Source of the DNA: Vannielia litorea
GTDB lineage: Bacteria; Pseudomonadota; Alphaproteobacteria; Rhodobacterales; Rhodobacteraceae
Direction of reading: 5' to 3'
DNA: 64,000 nt
Assembly: GCF_018424695.1 (NCBI RefSeq)
Contig: NZ_QTNQ01000005.1
Span: 1-64,000, forward strand
Shown: piece after piece, positions 10,455-20,723 of the stretch
Layout: each line of letters starts with the position of its first letter
How positions within the stretch are numbered: position 1 is the first letter of the stretch
Notes under the pieces: generated by a model
Seen by the model: the letters and a program-made list of their open reading frames with translations, nothing else
The model's database searches: none
Told to the model about the DNA's origin: nothing
Made by a program: the position numbers and the translations under genes

Positions 10455-11165
10455 TCAGCCCGCCATCTGGTTGTGCTTGCGGGCAATGAAGTCCTTCGCC
10501 GTTTCCACCGCCACGGCAGCATCGCGGCAATAGGCATCTGCGCCGATGGCGCGGCCGAACTCTTCGTTCAGCGGCGCACCACCAACAAGCACGATGTAAT
10601 CGTCGCGCATGCCTTGCTCGACCAGCGCGTCGATCACCACCTTCATGTAGGGCATGGTGGTGGTCAGCAGGGCAGACATGCCGAGGATGTCGGCCTCTTC
10701 GGCTTTCAGCGTGTCGATGTATTTCTCGACCGGGTTGTTGATGCCGATGTCGACCACCTCGAAGCCTGCACCCTCCATCATCATCGAAACGAGGTTCTTG
10801 CCGATGTCGTGGATGTCGCCCTTGACGGTGCCGATCACCATCTTGCCCATGCGGGGCGCGCCGGTTTCGGCCAGCAGCGGTTTGAGGATCGCCATGCCCG
10901 CCTTCATCGCGTTGGCGGCCAGCAGCACCTCGGGCACGAAGAGGATGCCATCGCGGAAGTCGTCGCCAACCACCTTCATCCCGGCGACAAGTGCCTTTGT
11001 CAGCACGTCATAGGGGGCCCAGCCGCGTTCCAGCAGGATGTTCACGCCCTCCTCGATCTCCTCCTTGAGGCCATCGTAGAGGTCATCGTGCATCTGGGCG
11101 GTGAGATCCTCATCGGAAAGTTCGGACAGGATGATGTCGTCTTCGTCATCCGCAGACATGGGCAT
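10455..11165 (-). CDS. corrinoid (B12)-binding methyltransferase subunit
   Basis: Methyl-carrying corrinoid protein of the MtbC/MtaC/MetH-module type, 236 aa. After an acidic N-terminus, a helical cap (B12-binding_2) covers about 25-105. The cobalamin-binding Rossmann domain follows with the base-off signature GDIHDIGKN: Asp117-x-His119-x-x-Gly122. SALLTTT at 164-170 and GGAP at 195-198 are the other cobalamin contacts. The length equals two modules of MetH, without homocysteine-, folate- or activation domains. A GGAAA ribosome binding site precedes the ATG. Its partner is likely the homocysteine methyltransferase encoded at 12666-13679, making part of a split methionine synthase; other methyl donors are possible. 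Confidence 0.93.
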   Translation of the reverse strand: MPMSADDEDDIILSELSDEDLTAQMHDDLYDGLKEEIEEGVNILLERGWAPYDVLTKALVAGMKVVGDDFRDGILFVPEVLLAANAMKAGMAILKPLLAETGAPRMGKMVIGTVKGDIHDIGKNLVSMMMEGAGFEVVDIGINNPVEKYIDTLKAEEADILGMSALLTTTMPYMKVVIDALVEQGMRDDYIVLVGGAPLNEEFGRAIGADAYCRDAAVAVETAKDFIARKHNQMAG

Positions 11166-11340
11166 TTCCTTTGCTTGGCCGGGGTGCGGCCGGTGCGGTT
11201 TCTGTTACGAGCCATTGCCAGAATGTCGCAGGCGGACTTTCCGATTTACGACATGGCGCGCGCATTTGCCGACTTATAGCCGGGATTTGGGGCAAGGTGG
11301 CGGGAAAAATATGCATGAAGGTCATGTGGTTCTTTCAAAT

Positions 11341-11355
11341 GTTCCGTATATGTTC
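11341..11355 (+). promoter_or_regulatory. LexA (SOS) box, GTTC-N7-GTTC
   Basis: GTTCCGTATATGTTC matches the alphaproteobacterial LexA box GTTC-N7-GTTC exactly. It ends 12 bases before the ATG of the radical SAM gene. A further GTTC at 11330 (8 bases before the box) and one at 11359 surround it. The location overlaps the likely core promoter, so LexA binding would repress the radical SAM gene. Confidence 0.65.
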
Positions 11356-11367
11356 TATGTTCGGCAC

Positions 11368-12495
11368 ATGGAACGGCGCGCGACACATGGGTTTGAGGAG
11401 GCGGCCACCGCGGGCTGGGCGGTGCCTGAGCATCGCCGCCGCGGGCGTGCGGCCATCTCCAATGTGGCCAACCGGTTCGATCCCTATGCCGTCGAGCGAG
11501 CTGATGATGGCTGGGAGAGCGGGGCGGAGGCCGATCTGCCCCCCTTGCGCACCGAGGTGGCGCTGGAAAGCCCCCGCAAGATCATCACCCGCAACAGCTC
11601 GCCCGATCTGTCGTTCGACCGTTCGATCAACGCCTATCGCGGCTGCGAGCATGGCTGCATCTACTGCTTTGCCCGGCCCACCCATGCCTACCTCGGCTTC
11701 TCGCCGGGGCTGGATTTCGAAACCCGGTTGGTGGCCAAACCGAACGCCCCCGAGCGTCTGGAGGCCGAGCTGGCGAACCCGCGCTACGAGGTGGCGCCCA
11801 TCGCCATGGGCACCAACACCGACCCTTACCAGCCGATCGAGCGCAGCCACCGCATCACCCGGCGCCTGCTGGAGGTGCTGCGGGCGCATAACCACCCGGT
11901 CGGCATCGTCACCAAGGGCAGCCTGATCGAGCGTGATCTGGATATTCTGGGCGACATGGGTTGGGAGGGGCTGGCACGAGTGGGCATTTCGGTGACCACG
12001 CTGGATGCCGGGCTGTCCCGAAAGATGGAGCCGCGTGTGCCATCGCCTGCGCGCCGCCTCAAGATGATCGAGCGGCTTGCGGGGGCGGGCGTGCAGGTGC
12101 GGGTTATGGCCTCGCCGATGATTCCGGGGCTGACCGACCATGAGTTGGAGAAGATTCTGGAAGCGGCGCGGGATGCGGGCGCCGTGGCGGCCAGCTACAT
12201 CGTTCTGCGGCTTCCGCGCGAGGTCTCGCCGCTGTTTCGCGACTGGCTGGAGGCCAATGTGCCCGAACGCGCGGCCCGGGTGATGGCGCGGGTGCGCGAG
12301 ATGCATGGCGGGCGCGACTATGATCCGGAATGGGGCCGCCGGATGAAAGGGCAGGGCACCCATGCGGCGCTGCTCTCGCACCGCTTCGAGGTGGTCTGCA
12401 AGCGGCTTGGGCTGAAGCGGAACCTGCCGCCGCTGAGGTGCGATCTGTTCAAGGTGCCGCCGAAACCGGGGGACCAGCTCAGCCTGTTCGGCTAA
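11368..12495 (+). CDS. PA0069-family radical SAM protein (SplB-like)
   Basis: Radical SAM protein of 375 aa in COG1533, the group containing spore photolyase-like enzymes. The cluster motif C93-x3-C97-x2-C100 lies in RGCEHGCIYCFARPTHAYLG. VAPIAMGTNTDPYQPIE and GIVTKGSLIERDLDIL are further family hallmarks. I chose the ATG at 11368 (MERRATHGF): it follows the SOS box, and the family usually begins close to RRGRAAISNVANRFDPY. The upstream in-frame sequence overlaps the corrinoid gene's promoter region. Substrate unknown; the box suggests a DNA-damage role. It interrupts the corrinoid module on the opposite strand. Confidence 0.88.
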   Translation: MERRATHGFEEAATAGWAVPEHRRRGRAAISNVANRFDPYAVERADDGWESGAEADLPPLRTEVALESPRKIITRNSSPDLSFDRSINAYRGCEHGCIYCFARPTHAYLGFSPGLDFETRLVAKPNAPERLEAELANPRYEVAPIAMGTNTDPYQPIERSHRITRRLLEVLRAHNHPVGIVTKGSLIERDLDILGDMGWEGLARVGISVTTLDAGLSRKMEPRVPSPARRLKMIERLAGAGVQVRVMASPMIPGLTDHELEKILEAARDAGAVAASYIVLRLPREVSPLFRDWLEANVPERAARVMARVREMHGGRDYDPEWGRRMKGQGTHAALLSHRFEVVCKRLGLKRNLPPLRCDLFKVPPKPGDQLSLFG

Positions 12496-12504
12496 GCTGG
12501 CGGC

Positions 12505-12660
12505 TGCTCAGCAATCCCTTCGGGCTTTCTTCGCATGCGCGCGGGCGAAGACGCCTCGGAGGGCGGATGAGCCCGCCTCCCGGGCGGCTCATCGGAGCCT
12601 TCGGCTTCTCTTCGCAGATGCGATGAGGGCCGCAAGGGCCGAAGAGCGGCCCCGGGTGCG
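12505..12660. repeat. structured intergenic repeat, copies R2 and partial R3
   Basis: Between converging radical SAM and homocysteine methyltransferase genes. R2 has CTCATCG (12588-12594), CTCTTCG (12608-12614), CGATGAG (12621-12627) and CGAAGAG (12640-12646), the same interleaved order as R1, with hairpins AGCC-TTC-GGCT and GGCC-GCAAG-GGCC. About 65 bases upstream, CCTTCGGGCTTTCTTCGCATGCG and a downstream GGCGAAG look like a degenerate tandem copy (R3). Function unknown; REP-like or bidirectional terminator. Confidence 0.55.
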
Positions 12661-12665
12661 TTCCG

Positions 12666-13679
<1,014 letters not shown>

Positions 13680-13825
13680 CAGGGGCTCCGGTAGATCGGT
13701 TGCGCAGGGGGTGCCACAGGCGGGCCGGGGGCGCAATCTCGAATGCTGCAAGATGATCTTGAGGCCCGCACACCCGTTGGCAAACCAGGGCCTTCGCGGC
13801 ACTGTGGCTGCAGGGAGGACATGGG

Positions 13826-15415
13826 ATGATCGAGATCGAAGGGCGGGTGATCGGCGAAGTCTTCGCCGAGGCGGTGGCCCGGGTGCCGGAGGCGGAGTTT
13901 CTGGCGGCACCGGGGGGGCTGTCGTTCAGCTATGCCGCAGCGGCGGCGGCGGTGGCGGAGGCCAGGACTGCGCTGGCCGCGGCTGGCTACGGCCCGGGCC
14001 ACCGGGTGGCGCTGCTGCTCGGCACGCGCCCCGAGCACTATGTCCTGAAGCTGGCGATGAACGCCCTCGGCATCTCCTGCGTGCCGATCAACCCCGATTA
14101 TCGCCCCGGCGAGCTGGCCTATGTGCTGGAGGATTCCGCCGCGCTGCTCCTCGTTGCCGCGCCTGAGCATGCGGGCCTGGCCAGTGACGCGATGAAGGAC
14201 ATGACAAAACCGCCTCTTCTCAGCCTCTTCGAGGGCGATCTTGAAGTGCCGCCCGCGCCCTGTCCGGCGGGTGCCGGGCCGCTCACGGCAGAGAGCGAAG
14301 CCAGCCTTCTCTACACCTCCGGCACGACCGGGCGGCCCAAGGGCTGCATCCTGAGCCATGACTACGAGCTGCTGATGGGCGCCAGCTACCTGCGCCCGCG
14401 CGGCGCAATGGCGGTGACAGGGGCGGACCGTGTGTTCAACCCGCTGCCAGCCTTCCACGTCAACGCGGGCGTGCTCACCTTCTTCGGCGTGATGCTCGCT
14501 GGGGGGTGCCTGATCCAGCCGCCACGGTTTTCGGCCAGCTCCTTCTGGGACGACTGCGCCGAAACCCGCGCGACGCTCTTTCACTACCTCGGCGTGGTGA
14601 TCTCGGTGCTGATGGCCGACCGCACGGCGGGGTCGGACCGGCTGGGCGCACTGCGGGCGGGCCTCGGCGCCGGGGTTGAGCCAGCGCTGCACGTGGCGTT
14701 CGAAAACCGCTTTGGCATCCCTCTGGTGGAACTCTGGGGGATGACCGAGATGTGCCGGGTGCTCTCGATGGAGGAGGAGCCGCGCCACATTGACACGCGG
14801 GCCATGGGCCGGCCGCGCGACGACCTCGAAGTGCAGGTCTGGGATGATGCTGGCCGCGAGGTTTCGCGCGGCACGCCCGGCGAAATGGTCATCCGCCACT
14901 CCCAGGCGACGCCCCGGCGCGGCTTCTTCTCGGGCTATCTGAACAAGCCCGAGGCCACCGCAGAGGCCTGGGAGGGCGGTTGGTTTCACACCGGCGATAC
15001 GGTGGAAATGGATGAAGAGGGCGTCATAACCTTCTTGGATCGCAAGAAAAACATCATCCGAAGGGCAGGAGAAAACATCGCCGCCGCCGAGGTTGAGAAC
15101 GTGCTGTTCGAACATCCGGCGGTGGAGAACGTGGCGGTGGCACCATGCCCCGATGAGACCCGCGAGGAGGAGGTGCTGGCCGCCATCAAGCTGGCGCCGG
15201 GCCATGCGGCCAGCGCCGAAACCGCCCGCGCCATCTTCGACGCCGCCTTCGCCCGCATGGCCTATTACAAGCCGCCGGGCTGGGTGCTCTTCGTCGAGGA
15301 AATCCCGGTGACAGGCACGCAGAAGGTGCAAAAACACGCGCTCTTCCCCCCCGGCGAAGACCCGCGCGAAAGGCCGGGCATCCACGACCTGAGGGCGCTC
15401 AAGAAACGGCGCTAG
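13826..15415 (+). CDS. AMP-forming acyl-CoA ligase (CaiC-like)
   Basis: ANL-superfamily CoA ligase of 529 aa that would adenylate a carboxylic acid and form its CoA thioester. P-loop YTSGTTGRPKG is at 163-173, substrate/AMP motif VELWGMTEM near 305, hinge motif GGWFHTGDTVEMDEEGVITFLDR near 390-412, and the C-terminal lysine region GTQKVQKH near 500. Similar proteins are annotated as crotonobetaine/carnitine-CoA ligases or generic ATP-dependent acyl-CoA ligases; the substrate cannot be fixed here. It is transcribed away from the homocysteine methyltransferase gene, 146 bases apart. Its last 17 bases overlap the converging glycosyltransferase gene. Confidence 0.87.
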   Translation: MIEIEGRVIGEVFAEAVARVPEAEFLAAPGGLSFSYAAAAAAVAEARTALAAAGYGPGHRVALLLGTRPEHYVLKLAMNALGISCVPINPDYRPGELAYVLEDSAALLLVAAPEHAGLASDAMKDMTKPPLLSLFEGDLEVPPAPCPAGAGPLTAESEASLLYTSGTTGRPKGCILSHDYELLMGASYLRPRGAMAVTGADRVFNPLPAFHVNAGVLTFFGVMLAGGCLIQPPRFSASSFWDDCAETRATLFHYLGVVISVLMADRTAGSDRLGALRAGLGAGVEPALHVAFENRFGIPLVELWGMTEMCRVLSMEEEPRHIDTRAMGRPRDDLEVQVWDDAGREVSRGTPGEMVIRHSQATPRRGFFSGYLNKPEATAEAWEGGWFHTGDTVEMDEEGVITFLDRKKNIIRRAGENIAAAEVENVLFEHPAVENVAVAPCPDETREEEVLAAIKLAPGHAASAETARAIFDAAFARMAYYKPPGWVLFVEEIPVTGTQKVQKHALFPPGEDPRERPGIHDLRALKKRR

Positions 15416-16346
15416 CGGCTTTGCGGCGGGCGAGTGCAGTGGCGAGATCTTCGCCCATGCAGGCGACAGCCAATGCCATCTCTTCACGGTAGCGCGCGAG
15501 CACACCCGCCGCCGGCGGGTTGATGGGCGTGGCATCGGGAGCCCATGGTTTGACGCTGCCCCAGCAGTGCAGGATTTTCGGTGCATTGCGGGAAGCACGA
15601 TAGGCGAGGCGGCGATGCAGCGGCATAGGGGTCTTGCCGGAACGGTGGTTGCACCAGCCAGAGTTCCATTCCGGCGCAAGCTGGGTGATCGCCCCGCGCA
15701 TGACGTGGTTGATCCAATCCTGATCGACAAAGGGTGTTTCATGGGTTTCCCGAAACGCCAAGGCCGCCTCTACATCGCAGAGCTTGTCGAACAGCGCCGC
15801 ATGGTTTGGGTTTTCGAAGTCCACCACGAGAACACCGGTGTTGATGTAGCTGTCCAGATCAACAAGATGCCCGATCCGTTGCAGTTTTGTGGGCAACCAT
15901 GGCTCCCGCTGTGCAGGGTCTCGGCCACGGCGCACGAAGGCCTGCATGCGCTCGCAGGGGTAGTCGCGCACGCCTCCCACCGGATTGCCCCTCAGTTTGG
16001 CCCGAAAAAGCGGGCCGATATCGGCGCAGACCAGCGTGTCTCCATCGAGGTAGATGAGGCGCTTTCCAACAAGGTCGCGGAGCAGAAGGCGGCCATAGGT
16101 CGCCAGGGTCCAGCTTGGCCCCACTGATCCGGTGGGGAGGTTCATTTTTGTCAGGTGGAAACGCGCCTGGGGGAATTTCGCCCCCAACCGCTCGACCCAT
16201 CGCTCGGCATGTGGAGTGATTTGATCGAGGCAGAGCCAGATCTCCGTTGCACCGCTCCTGTGCCGCAAGAGGGAGTGCGCCGTCACCAGAGAGGGGGCAA
16301 GAAAGCCGTCATCGCAGCAAAGTGCAACGCGCGGTATCTCGCTCAT
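15399..16346 (-). CDS. GT8-like glycosyltransferase
   Basis: Glycosyltransferase of 315 aa resembling family 8 (retaining, GT-A fold). [23 protein letters not shown] (7-29) is the nucleotide-sugar binding start, the metal-binding DxD motif is DGD at 101-103 in [11 protein letters not shown], and [10 protein letters not shown] (about 175) and [12 protein letters not shown] (near 268) follow the GT8 pattern. No membrane segments, so cytoplasmic. The ATG at 16346 overlaps the guaA stop in an ATGA junction; a start two codons upstream is also possible. The acceptor is unknown: probably a surface glycan. The Cys-rich CCDDG start replaces the more usual A/S-D-x-N-Y. Confidence 0.78.
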   Translation of the reverse strand: MSEIPRVALCCDDGFLAPSLVTAHSLLRHRSGATEIWLCLDQITPHAERWVERLGAKFPQARFHLTKMNLPTGSVGPSWTLATYGRLLLRDLVGKRLIYLDGDTLVCADIGPLFRAKLRGNPVGGVRDYPCERMQAFVRRGRDPAQREPWLPTKLQRIGHLVDLDSYINTGVLVVDFENPNHAALFDKLCDVEAALAFRETHETPFVDQDWINHVMRGAITQLAPEWNSGWCNHRSGKTPMPLHRRLAYRASRNAPKILHCWGSVKPWAPDATPINPPAAGVLARYREEMALAVACMGEDLATALARRKAASAVS

Positions 16347-17932
16347 TCCCATTCGATGGTGCCGGGAGGTTTCGAGGTGATGTCATAGGTCACCCGGTTG
16401 ATCCCCGGCACCTCGTTGATGATGCGCGTGGCGGTTTCGCCCAAGAAGTCATGGGTAAAGGGGTAGTAATCCGCCGTCATCCCATCGACCGACGTGACGG
16501 CCCGCAGCGCGCAGGCGTAGTCATAGGTGCGGCCATCGCCCATCACCCCCACCGTGCGCACCGGCAGGATGGCGACGAAAGCCTGCCAGATCTCGTCGTA
16601 AAGCCCGTGCTTGCGGATCTGGTCGATGTAAACGGCATCGGCCTCGCGCAGGATATCGAGCTTCTGCGGGGTGATCTCGCCGGGGCAGCGAATGGCAAGG
16701 CCCGGGCCGGGGAAGGGGTGGCGCCCGATGAAACTGGCGGGCAGGCCCAGCTCGCGGCCAAGGGCGCGCACCTCGTCCTTGAAGAGCTCGCGCAAGGGTT
16801 CCACCAGCTTCAGCCCCATCTTCTCGGGCAGGCCGCCCACGTTGTGGTGGCTCTTGATCGTGACCGAAGGCCCGCCGGAGAAGGACACGCTCTCGATCAC
16901 GTCGGGATAGAGCGTGCCCTGCGCCAGAAACTGGACGCCCTCAATCTCGTCGGCGTGCTTCTGGAACACGTCGATGAAGAGCTTGCCGATGATCTTTCTC
17001 TTTGTTTCCGGGTCGCTTACGCCGTTGAGTTCACCCAAAAACAGGTCCGCCTCATCGGCGTGGATCAGCGGCAGGTTGTAATGCTCGCGGAACATGCCCA
17101 CCACTTCCTGCGCCTCGTCCTTGCGCATCAACCCGTGGTCGACGAAGACGCAGGTCAGCTGCTCGCCGATGGCCTCGTGGATCAGCACGGCAGCCACCGA
17201 GGAATCCACGCCGCCCGAGAGCGCGCAGATCACCTTTGCGTCGCCCACCTGCTCGCGGATGCGCGCCACCGCCTCCTCGCGATAGGCGCCCATCGTCCAG
17301 TCGCCGGCAAAGCCCGCGAGCTTCACGAAATTCTGGTAGAGCGTCGCGCCGTTGGGCGTGTGGTGCACCTCGGGGTGGAACTGCACGGCAAAGAAATTGC
17401 GGCTGACGTCGGCGGTGATCGCGAAGGGCGCGTTGGGCGAGGTGCCATAGACTTCGAAGCCGGGCGCGAGCTTGGCCACGTGGTCGCCATGGCTCATCCA
17501 CACCTGCTCGGGCCCGTCGAGGAACCAGCCTTCGAGCAAGGGCAGGCGCGCCTCGCTCGGCGTCACCTTGGCGCGGCCGAACTCGGCCGTGCCGCCGCCG
17601 CCGGTGTTCTTGCCGCCGTGGACCTTGCCGCCCAGGTCTTCCATCATCGCCTGCTGGCCATAGCAGATGCCGAGGATCGGCACGCCGAGGTCATAGACCG
17701 ACTGCGGCGGACGCGGCGAGCCTTCGCGGGTCACCGTATCCGGCCCGCCAGAGAAGATCACCGCCTTGGGGGCAAACTCGGCCAGAAAGGCATCATCCAC
17801 CGTGTTGAAGGGGTGGATCTCGCAATACACGTTCAACTCGCGCAGCCGCCGCGCGATCAGCTGCGTCACCTGGGAGCCGAAGTCGATGATGAGAAGGCGC
17901 TCGTGGTGGCGCTCGGGAAGGGATGTGCTCAT
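16343..17932 (-). CDS. guaA: GMP synthase (glutamine-hydrolysing)
   Basis: Converts XMP to GMP using glutamine and ATP. 529 aa from [20 protein letters not shown], the expected start. Glutamine amidotransferase domain at about 12-205 with nucleophile Cys90 in GICYGQQ. The ATP pyrophosphatase domain has the PP-loop [12 protein letters not shown] near 240. The dimerisation domain ends in the conserved [10 protein letters not shown]. Full length and intact. It overlaps the downstream glycosyltransferase by four bases. The upstream gap to the small membrane protein is about 80 bases, so it may have its own promoter. Confidence 0.98.
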   Translation of the reverse strand: MSTSLPERHHERLLIIDFGSQVTQLIARRLRELNVYCEIHPFNTVDDAFLAEFAPKAVIFSGGPDTVTREGSPRPPQSVYDLGVPILGICYGQQAMMEDLGGKVHGGKNTGGGGTAEFGRAKVTPSEARLPLLEGWFLDGPEQVWMSHGDHVAKLAPGFEVYGTSPNAPFAITADVSRNFFAVQFHPEVHHTPNGATLYQNFVKLAGFAGDWTMGAYREEAVARIREQVGDAKVICALSGGVDSSVAAVLIHEAIGEQLTCVFVDHGLMRKDEAQEVVGMFREHYNLPLIHADEADLFLGELNGVSDPETKRKIIGKLFIDVFQKHADEIEGVQFLAQGTLYPDVIESVSFSGGPSVTIKSHHNVGGLPEKMGLKLVEPLRELFKDEVRALGRELGLPASFIGRHPFPGPGLAIRCPGEITPQKLDILREADAVYIDQIRKHGLYDEIWQAFVAILPVRTVGVMGDGRTYDYACALRAVTSVDGMTADYYPFTHDFLGETATRIINEVPGINRVTYDITSKPPGTIEWE

Positions 17933-18011
17933 GGGGCAAGGCAATATTGCGCGGCGGGGCAGGGTGCAAGCCTGCAAAGCTTCGCAACCCAAGCCGCGCG
18001 GGCATGCACTC

Positions 18012-18182
18012 CTAGCGGGTGAACAGGTTCACCAGCACCGCGCCCATGATCCAGATCGCAAATGCGACAACGATCGCCGTGGTGAAGGAATAGGCACCGC
18101 CCGGAACGCCGATCAGAAAACCCACCACCCCGGCGCCACCGACAAGACCCATCAGCTCCCTGCGTTTGGCTTTCAAACTCAT
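18012..18182 (-). CDS. small two-helix membrane protein
   Basis: 56-aa protein from [10 protein letters not shown], with GGAGG six bases before the ATG; longer in-frame starts lack such a site. A basic N-terminus precedes two hydrophobic segments, about 11-30 ([20 protein letters not shown]) and 34-53 ([20 protein letters not shown]). It lies 58 bases downstream of the DUF2270 gene on the same strand, so co-transcription is likely. No family recognised; an accessory membrane peptide is the only inference. Confidence 0.6.
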   Translation of the reverse strand: MSLKAKRRELMGLVGGAGVVGFLIGVPGGAYSFTTAIVVAFAIWIMGAVLVNLFTR

Positions 18183-18240
18183 CGCAGCCTCCATTCTTCT
18201 GGAGCCTGCCACGCCCACGCCCGCGCTGCCTTGATCTGCC

Positions 18241-18957
18241 TCAGCCCATCGAGCTGGAACTCTTCTTGCCCCGGCGTTCGGCGAGAGCCGCATCGTGGCG
18301 GTAACTCCAAAGCGCGATGCCCGCCCAGCTCACCACGTAGATCACCCCGATCCCGATCACCACCTCACCGGGCAGCGGCCCCACATCGGCCCGCGCGACG
18401 ACCTGTGCCCAGCTTTCCACCGAGGTCGGGTGCACCACAAGCTTGCCGCCATAGGCGAGGGACTGGATCAGCAGGATCCAGAGGTAGTTGCGCCGGATGC
18501 GCCGCCCGAGGGCCACGAACATGCTCACATGGTAGCGCGGGCGCAGGTAATCCTCGCTCAGCACCTTCTGCCACTCGTCTTCCATGTGCAGATCGCCGTC
18601 ATAGAGCATCGGCGCGTAGAAATGGGTTTCCATCCATCGCGCCCGCGCCCGCCAGACGTTGAAGTAACGGTAGCGCCGCGCCTCCAGCATCAGGAACAGC
18701 AGGATCAGCACGCCCACCAGCACCAGCGGCAGGGGCGAGGCTTCGCGGGAGGAGTAGGAAATGGACAGCGCCACGCCCAGTGTCACCACGGCCCAGTTGG
18801 TGGTGGTGTCCAGCCGGGTGCGCCAGATCGTGCTGCGATAGACCTCGCCGCGATAGAGGTGCGCCAGCGCGGTGATCTCCGAGGAGGTGAGCGTCAGCCG
18901 TTCTTCCGTGCCGCGCCGGGCCTCTCGCGCAGGGGCGGTGCTGGCGGATGCTGTCAT
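18241..18957 (-). CDS. DUF2270 domain-containing integral membrane protein
   Basis: 238 aa from MTASASTAP. A conserved region LTSSEITALAHLYRGEVYRSTIWRTRLDTTTNWAV (about 23-57) precedes paired membrane segments (about 58-95). An interhelical loop with MLEARRYRYFNVWRARARWMETHFYAPML follows, then two more hydrophobic stretches near 160-175 and 205-225. The pattern matches DUF2270. The C-terminus ends in a Lys/Ser tail. No enzyme motif. It is transcribed divergently from the MttB-family gene with 179 bases between, and probably with the 56-aa membrane protein downstream. Function unknown. Confidence 0.82.
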   Translation of the reverse strand: MTASASTAPAREARRGTEERLTLTSSEITALAHLYRGEVYRSTIWRTRLDTTTNWAVVTLGVALSISYSSREASPLPLVLVGVLILLFLMLEARRYRYFNVWRARARWMETHFYAPMLYDGDLHMEDEWQKVLSEDYLRPRYHVSMFVALGRRIRRNYLWILLIQSLAYGGKLVVHPTSVESWAQVVARADVGPLPGEVVIGIGVIYVVSWAGIALWSYRHDAALAERRGKKSSSSMG

Positions 18958-19136
18958 GGCGGCCTCCCTCCGCAATGGAAGGCCATTGTGCACGGGGCAG
19001 CGGCCCCGGTCAAAGGTCGTGCCTGGGGTGGTTCATGTCGCTTTTCCCCCCGAGGCGGCGCAATCCGGCCTCGGCGTGCCGCTGCCATCGGCTATCAGGC
19101 TGCAAAGGCAACCCTTCTGAGGGAAAGGATTCGCAT

Positions 19137-20696
19137 ATGGCCGAGGCAGCAGCGGCAGAGGGCAGGCGGCGCGGACGTTCGGGCGGCGGAGCCGCGCGGC
19201 GGGCCGAGCGGACGGGGATGAAGATCGAGGCGGCCAGGTTCATCACCCGCGCGATCCCCAACCTGGAGATCCTCAACGAGGAGGCGCTGGAGATCATCGA
19301 GGCCAATGCCGAGACCGTTCTGGAAGAGATCGGTGTGGCCTTCGTGGAGAACCCCAAGGCGCTGGAGCGCTGGCGCGAGGCAGGGGCCACGGTGGAAGGC
19401 GAGCGCGTGCACATCCCGCGCGGCCTGGCCCGCAAGCTCTGCGAAACCGCGCCCGGCCAGTTCACCCAGATCGCCCGCAACCCCGAGCGCAACGTCGAGA
19501 TCGGCGGCAAGAACCTCGTGCTCGCCCCGGTCTACGGCCCGCCCTTCGTGCGCGACAACTCGGGCGGCCGCCGCTATGCGGTGATGCGCGATTTCGAGAA
19601 CTTCGTGAAGCTTGGCTACATGTCCAAGTGGCTGCACCACTCCGGCGGCACAGTCTGCGAGCCGACCGACATCCCCGTCGCCAAGCGCCACCTCGACATG
19701 CTGATGGCGCATATGACCCTCAGCGACAAACCCTTCATGGGCTCCGTCACCGAGCCGAGCCGCGCCGAGGATTCGGTCGCCATGGCCGAAATCCTCTTCG
19801 GCGGGCTCGAAGGCGGGCTGAACGGGCGCTGCGCGATGACCTCGCTCATCAACATCAACTCGCCGCTCACCTTCGACTCGGTGATGATGGGGGCGCTCGA
19901 GACCTATGCCGAAGCGGGCCAGGCCTGCATCATCTCCCCCTTCATCGTCGGCGGCGCGATGGCGCCCGTTTCGGTGGCGGGCACGCTGACGCAGGTGCTG
20001 GCCGAGGTGATGGCCGGCGTGGCCTACTCCCAGCTCGTCAAGCCCGGCGCGCCGGTGATCTTCGGGGCTTTCGTCACCTCGATCGACATGAACTCCGGCG
20101 CACCCACCTTCGGCACCCCCGAGGCCAGCCAGGTGACCTATGGCGCAGGCCAGCTCGCCCGCCGCATGGGCCTGCCGTTCCGCTCCTCGGGCTCGTTCAA
20201 CGGCTCCAAGCTGCCCGATGCGCAGGCCGCCTATGAAACCGCCAACTCGCTGAACATGGGGCTGCTCTCGGGCGTCAACTTCATGCTGCACGCCTGCGGC
20301 TGGCTCGAAGGCGGGCTGGTGAGTTCTTATGAGAAATTCGTGATGGACGCCGACCAGCTCGGCATCCTCCACCGCCTCGCCGCGCCGGTTCCGGTGGATG
20401 ACAACGGGCAGGCGATGGATGCCATCCGCGAGGTCGGCCCCGGCGGCCACTACCTCGGCTGCGCCCATACCCAGGCCAACTACCAGACGGCCTTCTGGAA
20501 ATCCGAAGTGCTCGACTACAAGCCCTTCGAGACCTGGGAGGAAGAGGGCGGGCGTGATACCTCCACCCTCGCCTCCGAGCGGGTGGCCAAGCTGTTGGCC
20601 GCCTATGAGGCCCCGGCGCTCGACGCGGGTGTGCGCGAAGAGCTTGAGGCCTTCGTGGCCAAGCGCAAGGAAGTGCTGCCCGACTCCATGTCTTGA
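19137..20696 (+). CDS. MttB-family corrinoid methyltransferase (no pyrrolysine)
   Basis: Trimethylamine/quaternary-amine methyltransferase superfamily protein, 519 aa from MAEAAAAEGRRRG. Conserved blocks include NAETVLEEIGVAFVENPKAL (about 60-80), VYGPPFVRDNSGGRRYAVM (about 130), the SPLTFDSVMMGALETYAEAG barrel segment, PGAPVIFGAFVTSIDMNSGAPTFGTPEA and GVNFMLHACGWLEGG. The reading frame contains no internal TAG, so it is a non-pyrrolysine member, like glycine betaine methyltransferases. These enzymes demethylate quaternary amines and methylate a corrinoid protein; the B12 protein at 10455-11165 is a plausible partner, but that is inference. The basic N-terminal 25 residues are low complexity. 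Confidence 0.88.
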   Translation: MAEAAAAEGRRRGRSGGGAARRAERTGMKIEAARFITRAIPNLEILNEEALEIIEANAETVLEEIGVAFVENPKALERWREAGATVEGERVHIPRGLARKLCETAPGQFTQIARNPERNVEIGGKNLVLAPVYGPPFVRDNSGGRRYAVMRDFENFVKLGYMSKWLHHSGGTVCEPTDIPVAKRHLDMLMAHMTLSDKPFMGSVTEPSRAEDSVAMAEILFGGLEGGLNGRCAMTSLININSPLTFDSVMMGALETYAEAGQACIISPFIVGGAMAPVSVAGTLTQVLAEVMAGVAYSQLVKPGAPVIFGAFVTSIDMNSGAPTFGTPEASQVTYGAGQLARRMGLPFRSSGSFNGSKLPDAQAAYETANSLNMGLLSGVNFMLHACGWLEGGLVSSYEKFVMDADQLGILHRLAAPVPVDDNGQAMDAIREVGPGGHYLGCAHTQANYQTAFWKSEVLDYKPFETWEEEGGRDTSTLASERVAKLLAAYEAPALDAGVREELEAFVAKRKEVLPDSMS

Positions 20697-20723
20697 GCAG
20701 GCCTGAGCGGTCGGGCGACGGCT

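Noticed and set aside
19137..20696. Pyrrolysine-dependent trimethylamine methyltransferase
   Set aside because: No in-frame TAG is present and no pyl genes are visible, so a standard Pyl-MttB is excluded.
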